This document shows positions 1-10,050 of a DNA stretch of 64,000 bases, in pieces. The stretch comes from Acanthosoma haemorrhoidale (lineage: Eukaryota > Arthropoda > Insecta > Hemiptera > Acanthosomatidae). Where the stretch lies: assembly GCA_930367205.1 (NCBI GenBank), contig OV884009.1:31939841-32003840 (forward strand), in the 5' to 3' direction. Below the pieces are notes generated by a model. It did not search any database, was not told where the DNA came from, and was given only the letters and a program-made list of their open reading frames with translations. Position 1 is the first letter of the stretch. Every line of letters starts with the position of its first letter. Made by a program: the position numbers and the translations under genes.

Positions 1-329
1 AGGTCGGGAGGGTGGGATTTGATTGATTTGGCTGGCTAGAATTGAATGAGGTTGTAAAGGCAAGGAGGCTTTTTAGTCGTGATAGTACTGAAGAGGAGGG
101 ATCCAAGGAAGTATTGGCGATGGGCGAAAGTGGGCAGCCATCCCTATTCGGATTTTAGGCTGATATAAATAATTGGATAGGTCGAGCATTGATGGTGAAG
201 GTGGGAATATCATTTAGGGGATTGAGGAGTAAACGTGAGCCAATCATAATTGCCTTGGTGTTTCTCGCTTTCAATCAAAGATTGTGGAGAGAGGGCCATG
301 CCCCAATTCGGGTCAAGTCTTCCTGCATC

Positions 330-584
330 GATTGGGAGACCGATTAGAGCTAGGAGAAAATGTTAGGATTTGGGCGTCGTCAGCATATAGAAGTGATGGA
401 TAGATTTAGGGTGGTCGTTAATGAAGACACAAATTGATGAACCCAGTGCTACTCCCGACGACAACGAATGTGAGTATATCAGAAACAGAGCTATAAATGG
501 AGATGCTGTAGAGGACAACATCAATTTAGGCATACATTTTTGGACCAAAATCTCAATGTTTCTAAATCTTTGTTTTTTTTGCAT
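330..584 (-). pseudogene. Decayed non-LTR reverse transcriptase fragment
   Basis: On the minus strand a segment reads SSGVALGS...INDHPKSIHHFY. After a 2-base disruption it continues ADDAQILTFSPS. Together this looks like the catalytic FYADD block of a CR1/jockey-like reverse transcriptase, preceded by a worn GxPQGS-type motif. Stops and shifts make it inactive. The sequence from 1 to 330 may be its continuation, but I see no clear motif there. Confidence 0.4.
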
Positions 585-599
585 AAACCTTTATGGCAC

Positions 600-1623
600 G
601 TTTTGTCCTTAGCGCTTTCGAACACCTAATACATATATTAGTGATAAATAATGACTCTAAAGAATGGATTTGAAGTAATCTAAAGTTTAAATATATATTT
701 TAAAATTTACACAATGTAAAAAAACCAATTTGTCTACATTTAAATGTTTATTTGTTTATATATTAAAAGAATAAACAGTAAAGTTGGTAACAATCCGAAT
801 AACAGAACAACAAACTTATGAATGATATAATTTTCCAAAATCGTTGTTCCACACTTCTAGTACTGCATACGGTAATGGTGAAATCTCAGCAAAGCTTAAA
901 ATTAAAAATGACAACTGATATTATACTTAGGAACAATGATTTTGAAAATATATCTTTCATACAGTTGTGTCATTATATCATTCTGTTGTTTTATTCTTTG
1001 GATTGTAAACAATTTTATAAATGAAAAAATGAAAACATTTAAGAATTGTTTTACGTGTAAAGTGTTCGATTTTTAGAACAGGGGAAACATCAACTGACGA
1101 TGTAATTCTATTTTTACATAAATAATTGGATTACACGTGTCTCTTTAAGAAGCGTTAGCTTTTTTGAATATTTTTATATTTTAAGTTTTTTGAATTATTT
1201 ATGGGATATCTCGAACAAATCATTCGTAGAGTTGTGTGTTAAGTTGTATGCAAAGTGTGGTCCGGTTGACAGATGTAGATGAAGAATTATTCGAACTTTT
1301 TTAAGAGTATCTCATCGAAAAATTATTCCTACTACTAGACAACGGATAACTAATGTTGAAAATAACTTCCGGGAGAAGGCTGGTACAATGGATTTGAAAC
1401 TGGGAATGATTGTGGTCATGAGGATTCAGCTTTTCTTCGATGAAGATGACATTTACGTCCGAAACAATAAGATTAAGGCCCATAACTGATGAAACAGTTT
1501 TATTTCAACACATTAAGCCTAATATATTTGAATGAATCATAAAAAAGATCTTTATTGGAATTTTTATGGCAATAGAGTGATTTGAGGCCATAACCGTATT
1601 TATTAATAGGGAGCATATTGTAT
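600..1623. other. AT-rich stretch without recognisable gene
   Basis: Only short reading frames, none with a domain or codon structure I trust. Nothing else recognised. Confidence 0.6.
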
Positions 1624-1635
1624 ACATGTACTTGG
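1624..1635. repeat. 12-bp target-site duplication, left copy
   Basis: acatgtacttgg, identical to the sequence at 2,429-2,440. The two copies exactly bracket the minus-strand jockey-like insertion. Confidence 0.85.
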
Positions 1636-2428
1636 TTCGATAGTTCTTTATTGTGCAATAATTACAATCTGCCTTTTATAAGGCAATAATAATACAGATA
1701 AATGATCTCATTCATACCATATTTACAGTTCATCATTCACTCGCTCATTCATACAATACTTACAGACAGCCCAGAGACCTCCCAAATCCACATACGAAGA
1801 GAAAGTGGAGTCTTGGGAAGTCCCCCACGTTCCTCCGTCAGCCGCGTCACCGGGTACTAGCCAGTGGAGGCTGACCAATAGCGCGAGAGCCACAGACGCT
1901 CAGGACATGATTGGAGAAACTGGCCTGGCCAGGACTCCCACTGTCACGCGATTATAGCAGGTCACGAGGCCACTGCCGTTTCAGTCTCCGAGGAGGATTA
2001 TAGGGATGAGTGGCGCAGTGCAATGACTGTGCTACAGGATTAGGGTGGTTGGAAAGGCTACTGTGGAATTTCATAAACTTGGAAGGGATGAGTTCTAGAA
2101 TGTAGGGTATATTAAGATCGTTATGAAGGGTTTTGTTGCTGACATAATAAGGGGCATTTACTATTGTCTTTGTAAAGGACTTTGGATTGAAAGGATTGGA
2201 TACGCTTGATGTTCGACTTTTTTGCTGTCCCCCATAGCATATTCCGTATGTCCAGATTGGTTTAAGTATAACTTTGTAGATTAGTAGTTTATTTTCTATT
2301 GAGGGATGGGATGTCCTTTGAAGTAGTCTGTACAGTTGTCCAAAGCGTTTGTTTTGTTTTGGTCTTTTTAGTCTCGTATGTGGGTTCCAGGTCAGTCGTT
2401 TGTCGAGATAGAAGCCTAAGTACCGTAC
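1636..2428 (-). mobile_element. Jockey-like non-LTR retrotransposon, 5'-truncated copy A
   Basis: Reverse-complement reading gives the part of the jockey polymerase after the catalytic domain: RYLGFYLDKRLTWNPHTRLK, then KLLIYKVILKPIWTYGI, and VSNKTLHNDLNIPYILEL, with frame breaks. The 3' end of the element is at the low coordinate: an AATAAA signal in tctttatt (reverse strand), the conserved tail aattacaatctgcc and a short hairpin. A 12-bp direct repeat flanks it, as expected for target-primed reverse transcription with 5' truncation. Confidence 0.88.
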
Positions 2429-2440
2429 ACATGTACTTGG
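2429..2440. repeat. 12-bp target-site duplication, right copy
   Basis: acatgtacttgg, matching 1,624-1,635 without mismatch. Confidence 0.85.
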
Positions 2441-2654
2441 AAAAATTAAAACATTTGGTTCCTTAGAGAATTATTTTGGCTTTCAATTCTTTTTTAGTTA
2501 ATATTAAACGTTTTCAGTGATCAGGAGCTATAAATATGAAGAAAACCTAATGAATATTAAAAAAATTAAATTATGCAGAAATTTCAATTTTGATTTCTTG
2601 TGTAACTAATCTTACAACATTTAGCAAATGTTTTTTTAAAATTTGAATTTAAAA

Positions 2655-2730
2655 ATGGTCGAGGAAGTAGCCCGTCTTGTTGCTTTAGTGGACGACGGTC
2701 GAAACCAAATGCAGCCCGTGCATTGAACTG
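2655..2730 (+). pseudogene. Possible Tc1/mariner-type helix-turn-helix fragment
   Basis: The short reading MVEEVARLVALVDDGRNQMQ resembles the start of a transposase helix-turn-helix (E-RxVALxEDGxSQR pattern) and stops after about 24 codons. It is too short for a firm call and has no catalytic domain near it. Confidence 0.3.
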
Positions 2731-3889
2731 GTATTTCATAAAATATAAATACTTCTTTCATGTAATATACATTTACAATATTGTGTCGTGCATGAGTTAA
2801 GTTACAGATCGATTATTTATTAATAATAATTTATAACGGTCACCAATTAGAAGTTCTTTTAGTTAGACCAGTTCTTTTAATTAGACCAGTTAAACGTTCT
2901 TTCCCTTTTTGGGTATTTGTATCGCATTATCAACATTATCTGTATAAAAATATTATTTATGTATGTTATGGGACCTCCGAGGCCAAACACAAGAAGAGCT
3001 ATCCTCTGCACAGACCCGGAAACACATGCCTACCTTTTTTTGTCAATAAATCGTTTACTTCGGAGAGAGCCAGAAGTAGTTCGTGCCTCCGCGACCCCAC
3101 GTGGTTGCTAGAACCTCCTTCCTAGTTGGAGCTAATTGGTCAAAATAATGCGTTACCTGGTTGGTCCGAGGTTGGAGATGCCTAGGCCACCGATACGGTC
3201 TGGGATTGGCTGTATGGCGTTCCGTTTCTGGGAATGGAACCCGTTGCTTGGTGTTCCGTCGGTGGGTGAGTTCTTCCACCGGAGACACATAAAGTTTTTT
3301 GACTCGTTGCAGCACCTAAAAAACCCTGTGTTTAACACTGTGACCCCACCACCCTTCCTGCATCAGGCAGACCGGGAAAATTAAGTTTCTACTTTGTTTT
3401 GATTTAATTTTTAGTTTTTAGTTCTAATGACTCATAAGTTGAGCCCCATCACCTTTTTTCTAGTATCAGAAAATGTTCCATGAACATTTAATTCTAATAT
3501 ATTATCATGTAAATTAACTGAAAAAAAGCATAAAATGCATATATATATATATACAGCACAAAGTGCATTTCTTGTAAATAAATTCATATTTTTAGAATAT
3601 ATATTCTGTTATAATTATGATTTGTAACAAAGGGGTTAAGGAAGAAAAAAACACACACAAATGTTTAGAAGTCAAAACGGGAACACTGTAGCTTTAGGTT
3701 AGTTCGTAAAATAACCGTAAAAAATGAAATAGTTTTAGGTCCATCTCTCTGTAATCTGAACGTGAGCCCTATCACCTGGTCCTGTTTGCATTTGTTTTTA
3801 ATGTATTTTAACCGTAATTCAATTTTAAGAAAAACTACTTAAAACGCAAGTTAGCACTGTAGTACAAGGAAGCTTCCAGGAACAGTAGG
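2731..3889. other. Unassigned stretch with a GC-richer block
   Basis: Positions about 2,965-3,390 are clearly GC-richer than the flanks and have overlapping open frames on both strands, which suggests old repeat sequence rather than a host gene. I recognise no domain. The remainder is AT-rich with a TA microsatellite at about 3,540-3,552. Confidence 0.4.
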
Positions 3890-4770
3890 AACCACGACCA
3901 CAGAAGTAATTCAGCTACTCCGAGGAGCAGCCATCAGAAAGTTCCCCCCAAGAAAGACGAAACTGTCTACCCCGAGTTTCATGCAGACAGGATGAAAAAC
4001 CTCCTGCGATAGGGAGGCAAACCACACCACTCCTTCGCTCCGAGGGGTGGACAGAGGAACAAGGAGTTCCTCGATCAAGGGTTTGATGTTCAAGAAGACA
4101 TCAACCTTATAGTCGGCTCCATTAAAGATGCTGTTCCGGGAGTCGTAAACGGACCCCTCAGGGCATAAGAGAGAGAGAGAGATATCTCCTGTCCTCGTCA
4201 CAACCCAGCGAGCTGTGGCGCTTAATACCTTTAAGGGGGTTAGAGCTATTAGCCACGTCTTGTTTCGCGTTTAGAGGGGTACCTCGAATTCTCCAGAAGC
4301 TAAGAATTTGACCTTAAGAAGACCTCTCTGAGGTGCGCAGGCCCTCATGAAGTGGCGCAGTGCCCTAGATATGCAGCTACGCTACTAAAATGCGCCAACT
4401 GTACTGACGCCTACCTAGCCTCGTTCCGGGGATGTCCGAAGATGAAGGAGCTCACAAGACCAAGTACCCCAAGACGGTTTAGGCTTTCTCAGAACAGAAT
4501 GCTCAAACAACAGAGATGCCATTCTTAAAGCAATTGAATCCAATCGATTATGTGCAGAAAAAACACCTATACGTAAAGGGAGCAACCTAAGAGTAGACAG
4601 AATACAGGACTAAGGTGTACCTGACACAAGAAATCAGGATGAACTTGTAACATTGTGGCACCTTGATGAGATATATTTTTACTATGTGAATTAAAGCTCA
4701 CTGCGATATCATTGGAAATGAGCTAGCGGACATTTAGGCTAAAGCTGCAGCTGCAGTTCTCTCACTTGTA
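3890..4770 (+). mobile_element. Internally deleted non-LTR element with gag zinc knuckle and RNase H remnants
   Basis: At 4,331-4,450 the plus strand reads RCAGPHEVAQCPRYAATLLK, then CANCTDAYLASFRGCPKMKE, a worn pair of gag-type CCHC zinc knuckles as in jockey/I elements (the CANC...H/N...C pattern with the typical RGCPxxKE end). About 240 bases later, at 4,700-4,760, the reading AHCDIIGNELADI, a stop, then AKAAAAV matches the RNase H motif (xHxGIxGNExAD-xAKxAA). Endonuclease and reverse transcriptase, which should lie between, are absent. It is a dead, internally deleted copy with stops in every frame. Confidence 0.6.
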
Positions 4771-5340
4771 TACATTTTAAATAAATATATTTACAATAAT
4801 AAATATATTAAATAAATAAATAAATTCCTGTATCCATGGTAATTCGCAAGTGGCGGCAAAAGCCTACGTAAAAATGGAACCGACAGTGAGGAGAACGGAA
4901 TCTCGGAATAGACGAAATTTTCACGAATACATACAGCTAGTAGAATAAAGACAGAATATACCAAACCCCAATTGTGAATAAACCTGACAACTCACGACTA
5001 GTATCAACAGGTGTTCTTGTGACAAGAGTATGGTACCAACAACCTACTACTGTAGGCTGGCTACTATTCGGATCAAGGCAAAAGATAATAAAAATGAAAG
5101 TATTAAAATGTGGGGCATAAACTATTTGGAAGCAGAGTTTAATTAATAATGACCTTTAGTTAAACGCTAATTGTCGATGGTGAACTAAAGTGTAACATCG
5201 ATGATGTAACAGTTATGCCTTTATGTTTCATTATTTTTTTTATTCTGTTAATTATTCATTAGTAAAACCATATTAAAGTTAAATTTACGCTTTTTTTCTT
5301 ACATTGTACTACCATATATTCGTATTTCAACAACAATTTT
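4771..5340. other. AT-rich stretch, possibly the tail of the preceding element
   Basis: A TAAA-rich run at 4,780-4,826 is followed by a GC-richer patch, then AT-rich DNA. No gene seen. Confidence 0.4.
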
Positions 5341-6862
5341 TTATTAAGAGAAAATTACAATCTGCCTTATTAAGTTACAACTTATAAGGCAATAAGTAAT
5401 TGAGATAAATGTTATCATTCATACCATATTTAAAATTCATCATTCACTCGCTCATTCATACAATATTGACAAACAGCCCAGAGGCCCCCCAAGTCCACAT
5501 GGTTGTCACCTCCCTCGCATGCGAAGGAGGAAGCGGAGTCTTGGGAAGTCCCCCACGCTCCTACGTCAGCCGCGTCACTGGATAAGAGCCAGCGGAGGCT
5601 GACCAAGAGCGCGAGAGCCACATACGGTCAGGATATGATTGGAGAAGCTGGCCACTGCCAGGACTCCCACTGTTACGCATTTATAGCAGGTCACGAGACC
5701 ACTGCCGTTTCAGTCTCCGAGGAAGATTATAGGGATGAGTGGTGCAGTGCAATGACTGTGCTAGGGAATTAGGGTGGTTGGATAGGTTACTATGGAATTT
5801 CATGAACTTGGAAGGGATGAGTTCAAGAATATAGGGTATATTCAGATCATTGTCTGTTTAGTACTTGTCTTTTTAGCCTCGTGTGTGGGTTCCATGTCAG
5901 TCTTTTGCCGAGATGGAAGCCTAAATACCTTACTGTCTCAGACACGGGGAGGGGAATCGAATTGTAAAAGACTAGCGGACAGGACTTGCGGCAGAGGGTA
6001 AAGGTTATGTGGGAACATTTTGCTACATAGACCTTGATTCGCCATTGGTTGCACCAATACTCGATCTCATCAAGGTGCTTTTGAAGGTTTTAGGATGCTA
6101 TATCAGGGTCTGAGTGGGATGACAAGACTGCAGTGTCATCTGCAAATGTTGCCAAGAAGGTATTGGGGGTAGAGGGGACATCAGCGGTGTATAGGTTATA
6201 GAGGATGGGACCCAGGACGCTGCCCTGTGGAACTCCTACTTTTATGGGATAGTAGTTAGAATATTCTAAACCACAGCGGACTTGGAAGATGCGGTTTGAA
6301 AGGTAGGACTTTAGGATTAGGAAAAGGGTTAGTGGCAGATATGTTTTGAGCTTGTAAAGCAAACCTGCGTGCCAAACCCTGTTAAAAGCTTGAGCTATGT
6401 CCAGAAATGCAGCAGTGCAATACTGTTTGGATTCAAGGGCTGAGGAAATGTGATCAACAACGCGAAGGCCTTTTTGAGTAGTGGAATGTTGTTGATGGAA
6501 GCCAAACTGGTGTATAGGAAAAAGGTTTTTGGATTTGACAATTGGAAGTAGACGTTTTAAGAGGAGTTTCTCAAATATTTTTGAGAGGATAGGGAGTAGG
6601 CTAATTGGACGGTAAGATGAGGCATCGTTGGGTGGTTTTCCGGGTTTGGCGAATAGGACAATAATGTCGTGTTTCCAGAGGAGAGGAAAGTGCGTCGTTC
6701 GGATAATGCAGTTATAGATATAAGTTAGGAAGATTATGGCTTTATGAGGAAGCTGTTTGAGAATTTGAGGAGTAAGAAGATTTTCGGTAAGGTAAGTTTT
6801 TCAGAAGGTATTTGACCTCAGAGGGGTTAACGGCTTTTGGTGGAAGTGAGAGAGTCCTACCG
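5341..6862 (-). mobile_element. Jockey-like retrotransposon copy B with reverse transcriptase domain
   Basis: This is the most complete copy. On the minus strand from about 6,860 down it reads the jockey reverse transcriptase: ILKQLPHKAIIFLTYIYNCI, YRPISLLPILSKIFEKLLLK, FGFHQQHSTTQKGLRVVDHI, AAFLDIAQAFNRVWHAGLLY, GVPQGSVLGPILYNLYTADV and ATFADDTAVLSSHSD. FLDIAQAF (A motif D) and FADD (C motif) keep catalytic aspartates. After the thumb region it jumps at about 5,850 from TWNPHTRLKRQVLNR to NDLNIPYILEL, an internal deletion of roughly 225 bp compared with copy A. A stop follows DPDIAS and there is a frameshift near 6,790. The 3' tail at 5,341-5,400 carries the family hairpin. Confidence 0.9.
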
Positions 6863-6875
6863 TCCTACCGAGAGG

Positions 6876-7456
6876 ACTATTCACAGGGTGGTGGATAAAT
6901 TTGAGTCCACAACAACACTGAAATTTGAGTCCACAACAACACCGAAATTTGAGTAAACAATCAACCAACACCCGTACGTCGACGGAACGCAAGATCTGCC
7001 GAAAACATTACCGCTGTCCGTGATAGTGTGCAGGAGAATCCGAGGCAGTCGATTTCGCGTCGCTCACAAGAACTCGGTCTTTCGCAGACCACTACTTGGT
7101 GAATTTTGCGTCGTGACTTGGGCCTGCACCCGTACAACATTCAACTGACTCAGGAGCTGAAGGTAAACGACCATAGACAACGACGTGTGGTCATCTCACG
7201 TGGAGGTGATGTAAACTTGCCACCGAGATCGTGCGATTTGACCCCGTTAGACTTTTTCTTGTGGGGTTTTCTTAAGTCGCAGGTCTATGCGAATAAGCCA
7301 CAAATCATAGTGGTCCTCAAAGCCAACATAACCCATGCCATCGGTCAAATTCAGCCTGATTTATGCTCCAGAGTCATGGAAAATTGGACATTTCGGATGC
7401 GCGCCACCCAGCGAAGCCGCGGTGGACATTTGCACGATGTTATATTGCATACATAA
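6876..7456 (+). pseudogene. Mariner-type transposase pseudogene, catalytic core deleted
   Basis: The N-terminal helix-turn-helix part reads TIHRVVDKFES, then, after a shift near 6,955, RRNARSAENITAVRDSVQEN, SISRRSQELGLSQTTTW, a TGA where arginine is expected, and ILRRDLGLHPYNIQLTQELK. Directly after NDHRQRRV it jumps to LPPRSCDLTPLDFFLWGFLK, the block carrying the third catalytic acidic residue, and runs to RSRGGHLHDVILHT before a stop. The segment with the first two catalytic aspartates (about 130 residues in the family) is missing. Inactive. A 24-bp in-frame tandem repeat lies in the N-terminal part. Confidence 0.85.
6897..6954 (+). repeat. 24-bp tandem repeat inside the mariner pseudogene
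   Basis: Two near-identical 24-bp units, 6,897-6,920 and 6,921-6,944, plus 10 bases of a third, each encoding KFESTTTL or KFESTTTP. One base differs between the units. Confidence 0.8.
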
Positions 7457-8736
7457 TGACATCGATAGGCCTTTCAAACGAATTGAAAATTTCGATGATA
7501 TCTCACTCACACTTTGTTTTATTTAAATTTAAAGATAGAAAGCGGGGACACAAACACAAAGCCAATCAGTGCTTGCTGTAGCCCCAGTAGTTAACAAGGA
7601 ATTATGCTGTTTATAGAGATCCTCACTCTTTTTTAAAGATTTTTAAAGAACAAACACTCGTAATAGTTTATTTGAAATGAATAGTTTGTTCGTGTCAACT
7701 TAATAATGGAAAACTAGCAATGATGAGCAATTCGGAGCTAGAAGTTGGGAAAACGTGTTCAGAGAAGTGTCGTGAGAACGCGCGTTAGCCAGGCGTTGAT
7801 CGGGCGCGTGAACTAGGAAATTAGCAAGTACATTCTGGAAATTCATGTATCGACCCTGCCCCACTTCAGGCAGTGGCTCACTTAAGGATCCGGTATTCTA
7901 TAAGATCTGTTGTACTCATGAAAACACTTTCGGTACTCACACTGTATAGCAAGCGATTTCCCACGACGAAACCGCGCATCGGTGGCTCAAGATATTTGAA
8001 GGCTACCGCCTCAAAGTAAATGTGATGACCATCTAACGATAGATCCGTCCTCTGCGTCCAAATAATTGGGACAAGTGGAGTAAAGGTCAATAAACCCATC
8101 CCTTCGCTAAAAAAGGGCATAGTGGTTCTAAAGGTTAACTTTTTTTTTTCCCCATTCTCTCTTACATTACTCCTTAAATTTGACTCTGAAGCCCAATATA
8201 GAGTGCACCATTGAAAGCTTATTAAAAAGGAAGTACCTATTTGAATTTTTTTCAGGAAGTTTGTGAGGGTTTAAAGTTTTTCAGAGATTTGAAACGCTCG
8301 ATATTCGTAAATTATGACCTGGTACTGCAGTTCGTAGGTAATTTAGCGTTGATTACTAAAACATTAAAAGATGGGCCAAATCGTGGTGTACATCGATAAG
8401 TTTTTTTTCCCATTTATACCCCCCAACTCCTTTGTTACAAAATTTACATTTTATTAAAATATAGATCCTAAAACAATTCTAATCTATTTACAAAAAAGCA
8501 CTTCGTGCTCATTATATCTACTGTGGTGTACCGACATTTTATACATTTTGTGTACCGATAAATAATATTTTTATGTTATAATCCGATGTACATAATAAAT
8601 GGTTTTATACAAATTGAAAAGGTGTTTGGGGCTCACCTCATCGGTAAGTAGCGCTTACTGACAAGTAGATTCATCCGAGAACCATCTCATTAATGTCAAA
8701 AATGTAACTGAAACAATTGATATATTACAGGATGAT
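7457..8736. other. No recognisable gene
   Basis: It contains a GC-richer patch at about 7,735-7,870 and otherwise AT-rich DNA. The minus-strand frame at 7,878-8,120 shows no domain. Confidence 0.45.
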
Positions 8737-8808
8737 ATTATCTACTATAGTAGAATATATATTATCTACTATAGTAGAATATATATTATATACTTTAATA
8801 GAATATAT
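8737..8808. repeat. Three 24-bp tandem repeats with an inner palindrome
   Basis: Units at 8,737-8,760 and 8,761-8,784 are identical. The third (8,785-8,808) has diverged at a few positions. Each contains the palindrome ctactatagtag. Confidence 0.85.
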
Positions 8809-9737
8809 ATTCAATAGTCTAAAACTTAAAATAAAATTGCCAGTAGCATTGAGAAATGATGAACCAACCATTAATACCCTTTTCTCCCCAAAACTAATTT
8901 AGTCCGTTAACATTGTTGTTGATTATCTTGTCTTTGGGCTAATGTAAAATACGCAAATAGGGGTCTTTATTAAACAATATTTAAAATGCATTTAACTGGT
9001 CGTTATTCTGATGATTAATAGTACTAACTAGCTAATGCGATTATGTAGAAGAATGTATATATATAGGTAATTTTTTATTGTTGTGTCTGAAGTGGGAAAT
9101 AAAAATTAATGTACACAAAAGATCTTAATTGATTATTATTATTGGACTTCAGACACTATTCACACAGGGGTTTTGCCCTGTAACCAAATTATATAATAAA
9201 TAATATTTGGCACCGTACATTATTACTTAATTTCGCGATAAACAATTAAACATAGTATTAAATAAACAGTGCTAGTATACCTAGTTTTATTTGATTTTTT
9301 GTATCTTTTCAATCAGATTTAGCTTTGAAAACCTGGTCTTGCACCTAAATAAACCCAATTAATAGAATCTCTAGGTTTTCTGAGCCGATCACTAAAGAGC
9401 AATCAAAGGAGGCAGTTGGAAAAGGGGCTACAGTTCGGGTTACGAGATTTTATAGCTGATTTGAATTTGAGAAGGGAATGTAAAAGTGAACGGGCGTTTT
9501 AGTAAAAGTGGTAATGAAACTGGGATCCTTTTTCTTTCCCCTACTTACGGTCAGTGGCCGAAACTGGGTTCAAGCCTCAGCAGGCAATGTGAAACTCAGT
9601 TAAAGAAGACACCGGCCAAGTATTAATAGCCATAGTTAATAATGTGGTGACCATCACATCTTGTTTTTATTTTTATTTCCCTAATCACATTTGAAATAAC
9701 TATAATCAAGTTATATATTACTCTAATAATACACATG
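8809..9737. other. No recognisable gene, possible short SINE relic
   Basis: AT-rich. At 9,567-9,576 the sequence ggttcaagcc fits an RNA polymerase III B box, but I cannot place an A box. Confidence 0.35.
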
Positions 9738-10050
9738 CATTGCCATTGCACTGCACTAGTCATCCCTATAATCCCCCTCGGAGACTGAAACGGAAGTGGC
9801 CTCGTGACCTGCTATAAATGCGTTACAGTGGGAGTCCTGGCAATGGTCAGTTTCTCCAATCATGTCTTGAGCGTATGTGGCTTTCGCGCTCTTCGTCAGC
9901 CTCCACTGGCACGTATCCGGTGACGGAGGAGCGTGGGGACTTTCCAGGACTCCGCTTCCTCTTTCGCATGCGAGGGAGGTGAAAACTATGTGGATTTGTG
10001 GAGGTCTCTGGGCTGTTTGTAAATACTGTATGAATGAATATACATTCAAT
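9738..10050 (+). mobile_element. Jockey-like retrotransposon, 3' fragment copy F in plus orientation
   Basis: The same family in the opposite orientation to the others: ATCCCTATAATCC, then GACTGAAACGGAAGTGGCCT, GTGACCTGCTATAAATGCGT and onward to TCTGGGCTGTTTGTAAATAC. It holds only the last codons and 3' untranslated region, and it stops before the tail hairpin, so both ends are lost. Confidence 0.85.

Noticed and set aside
3055..3384. Overlapping open frames on both strands in a GC-richer block
   Set aside because: Open frames on all sides are expected from GC-richer DNA. No domain, start context or splice pattern supports a gene.
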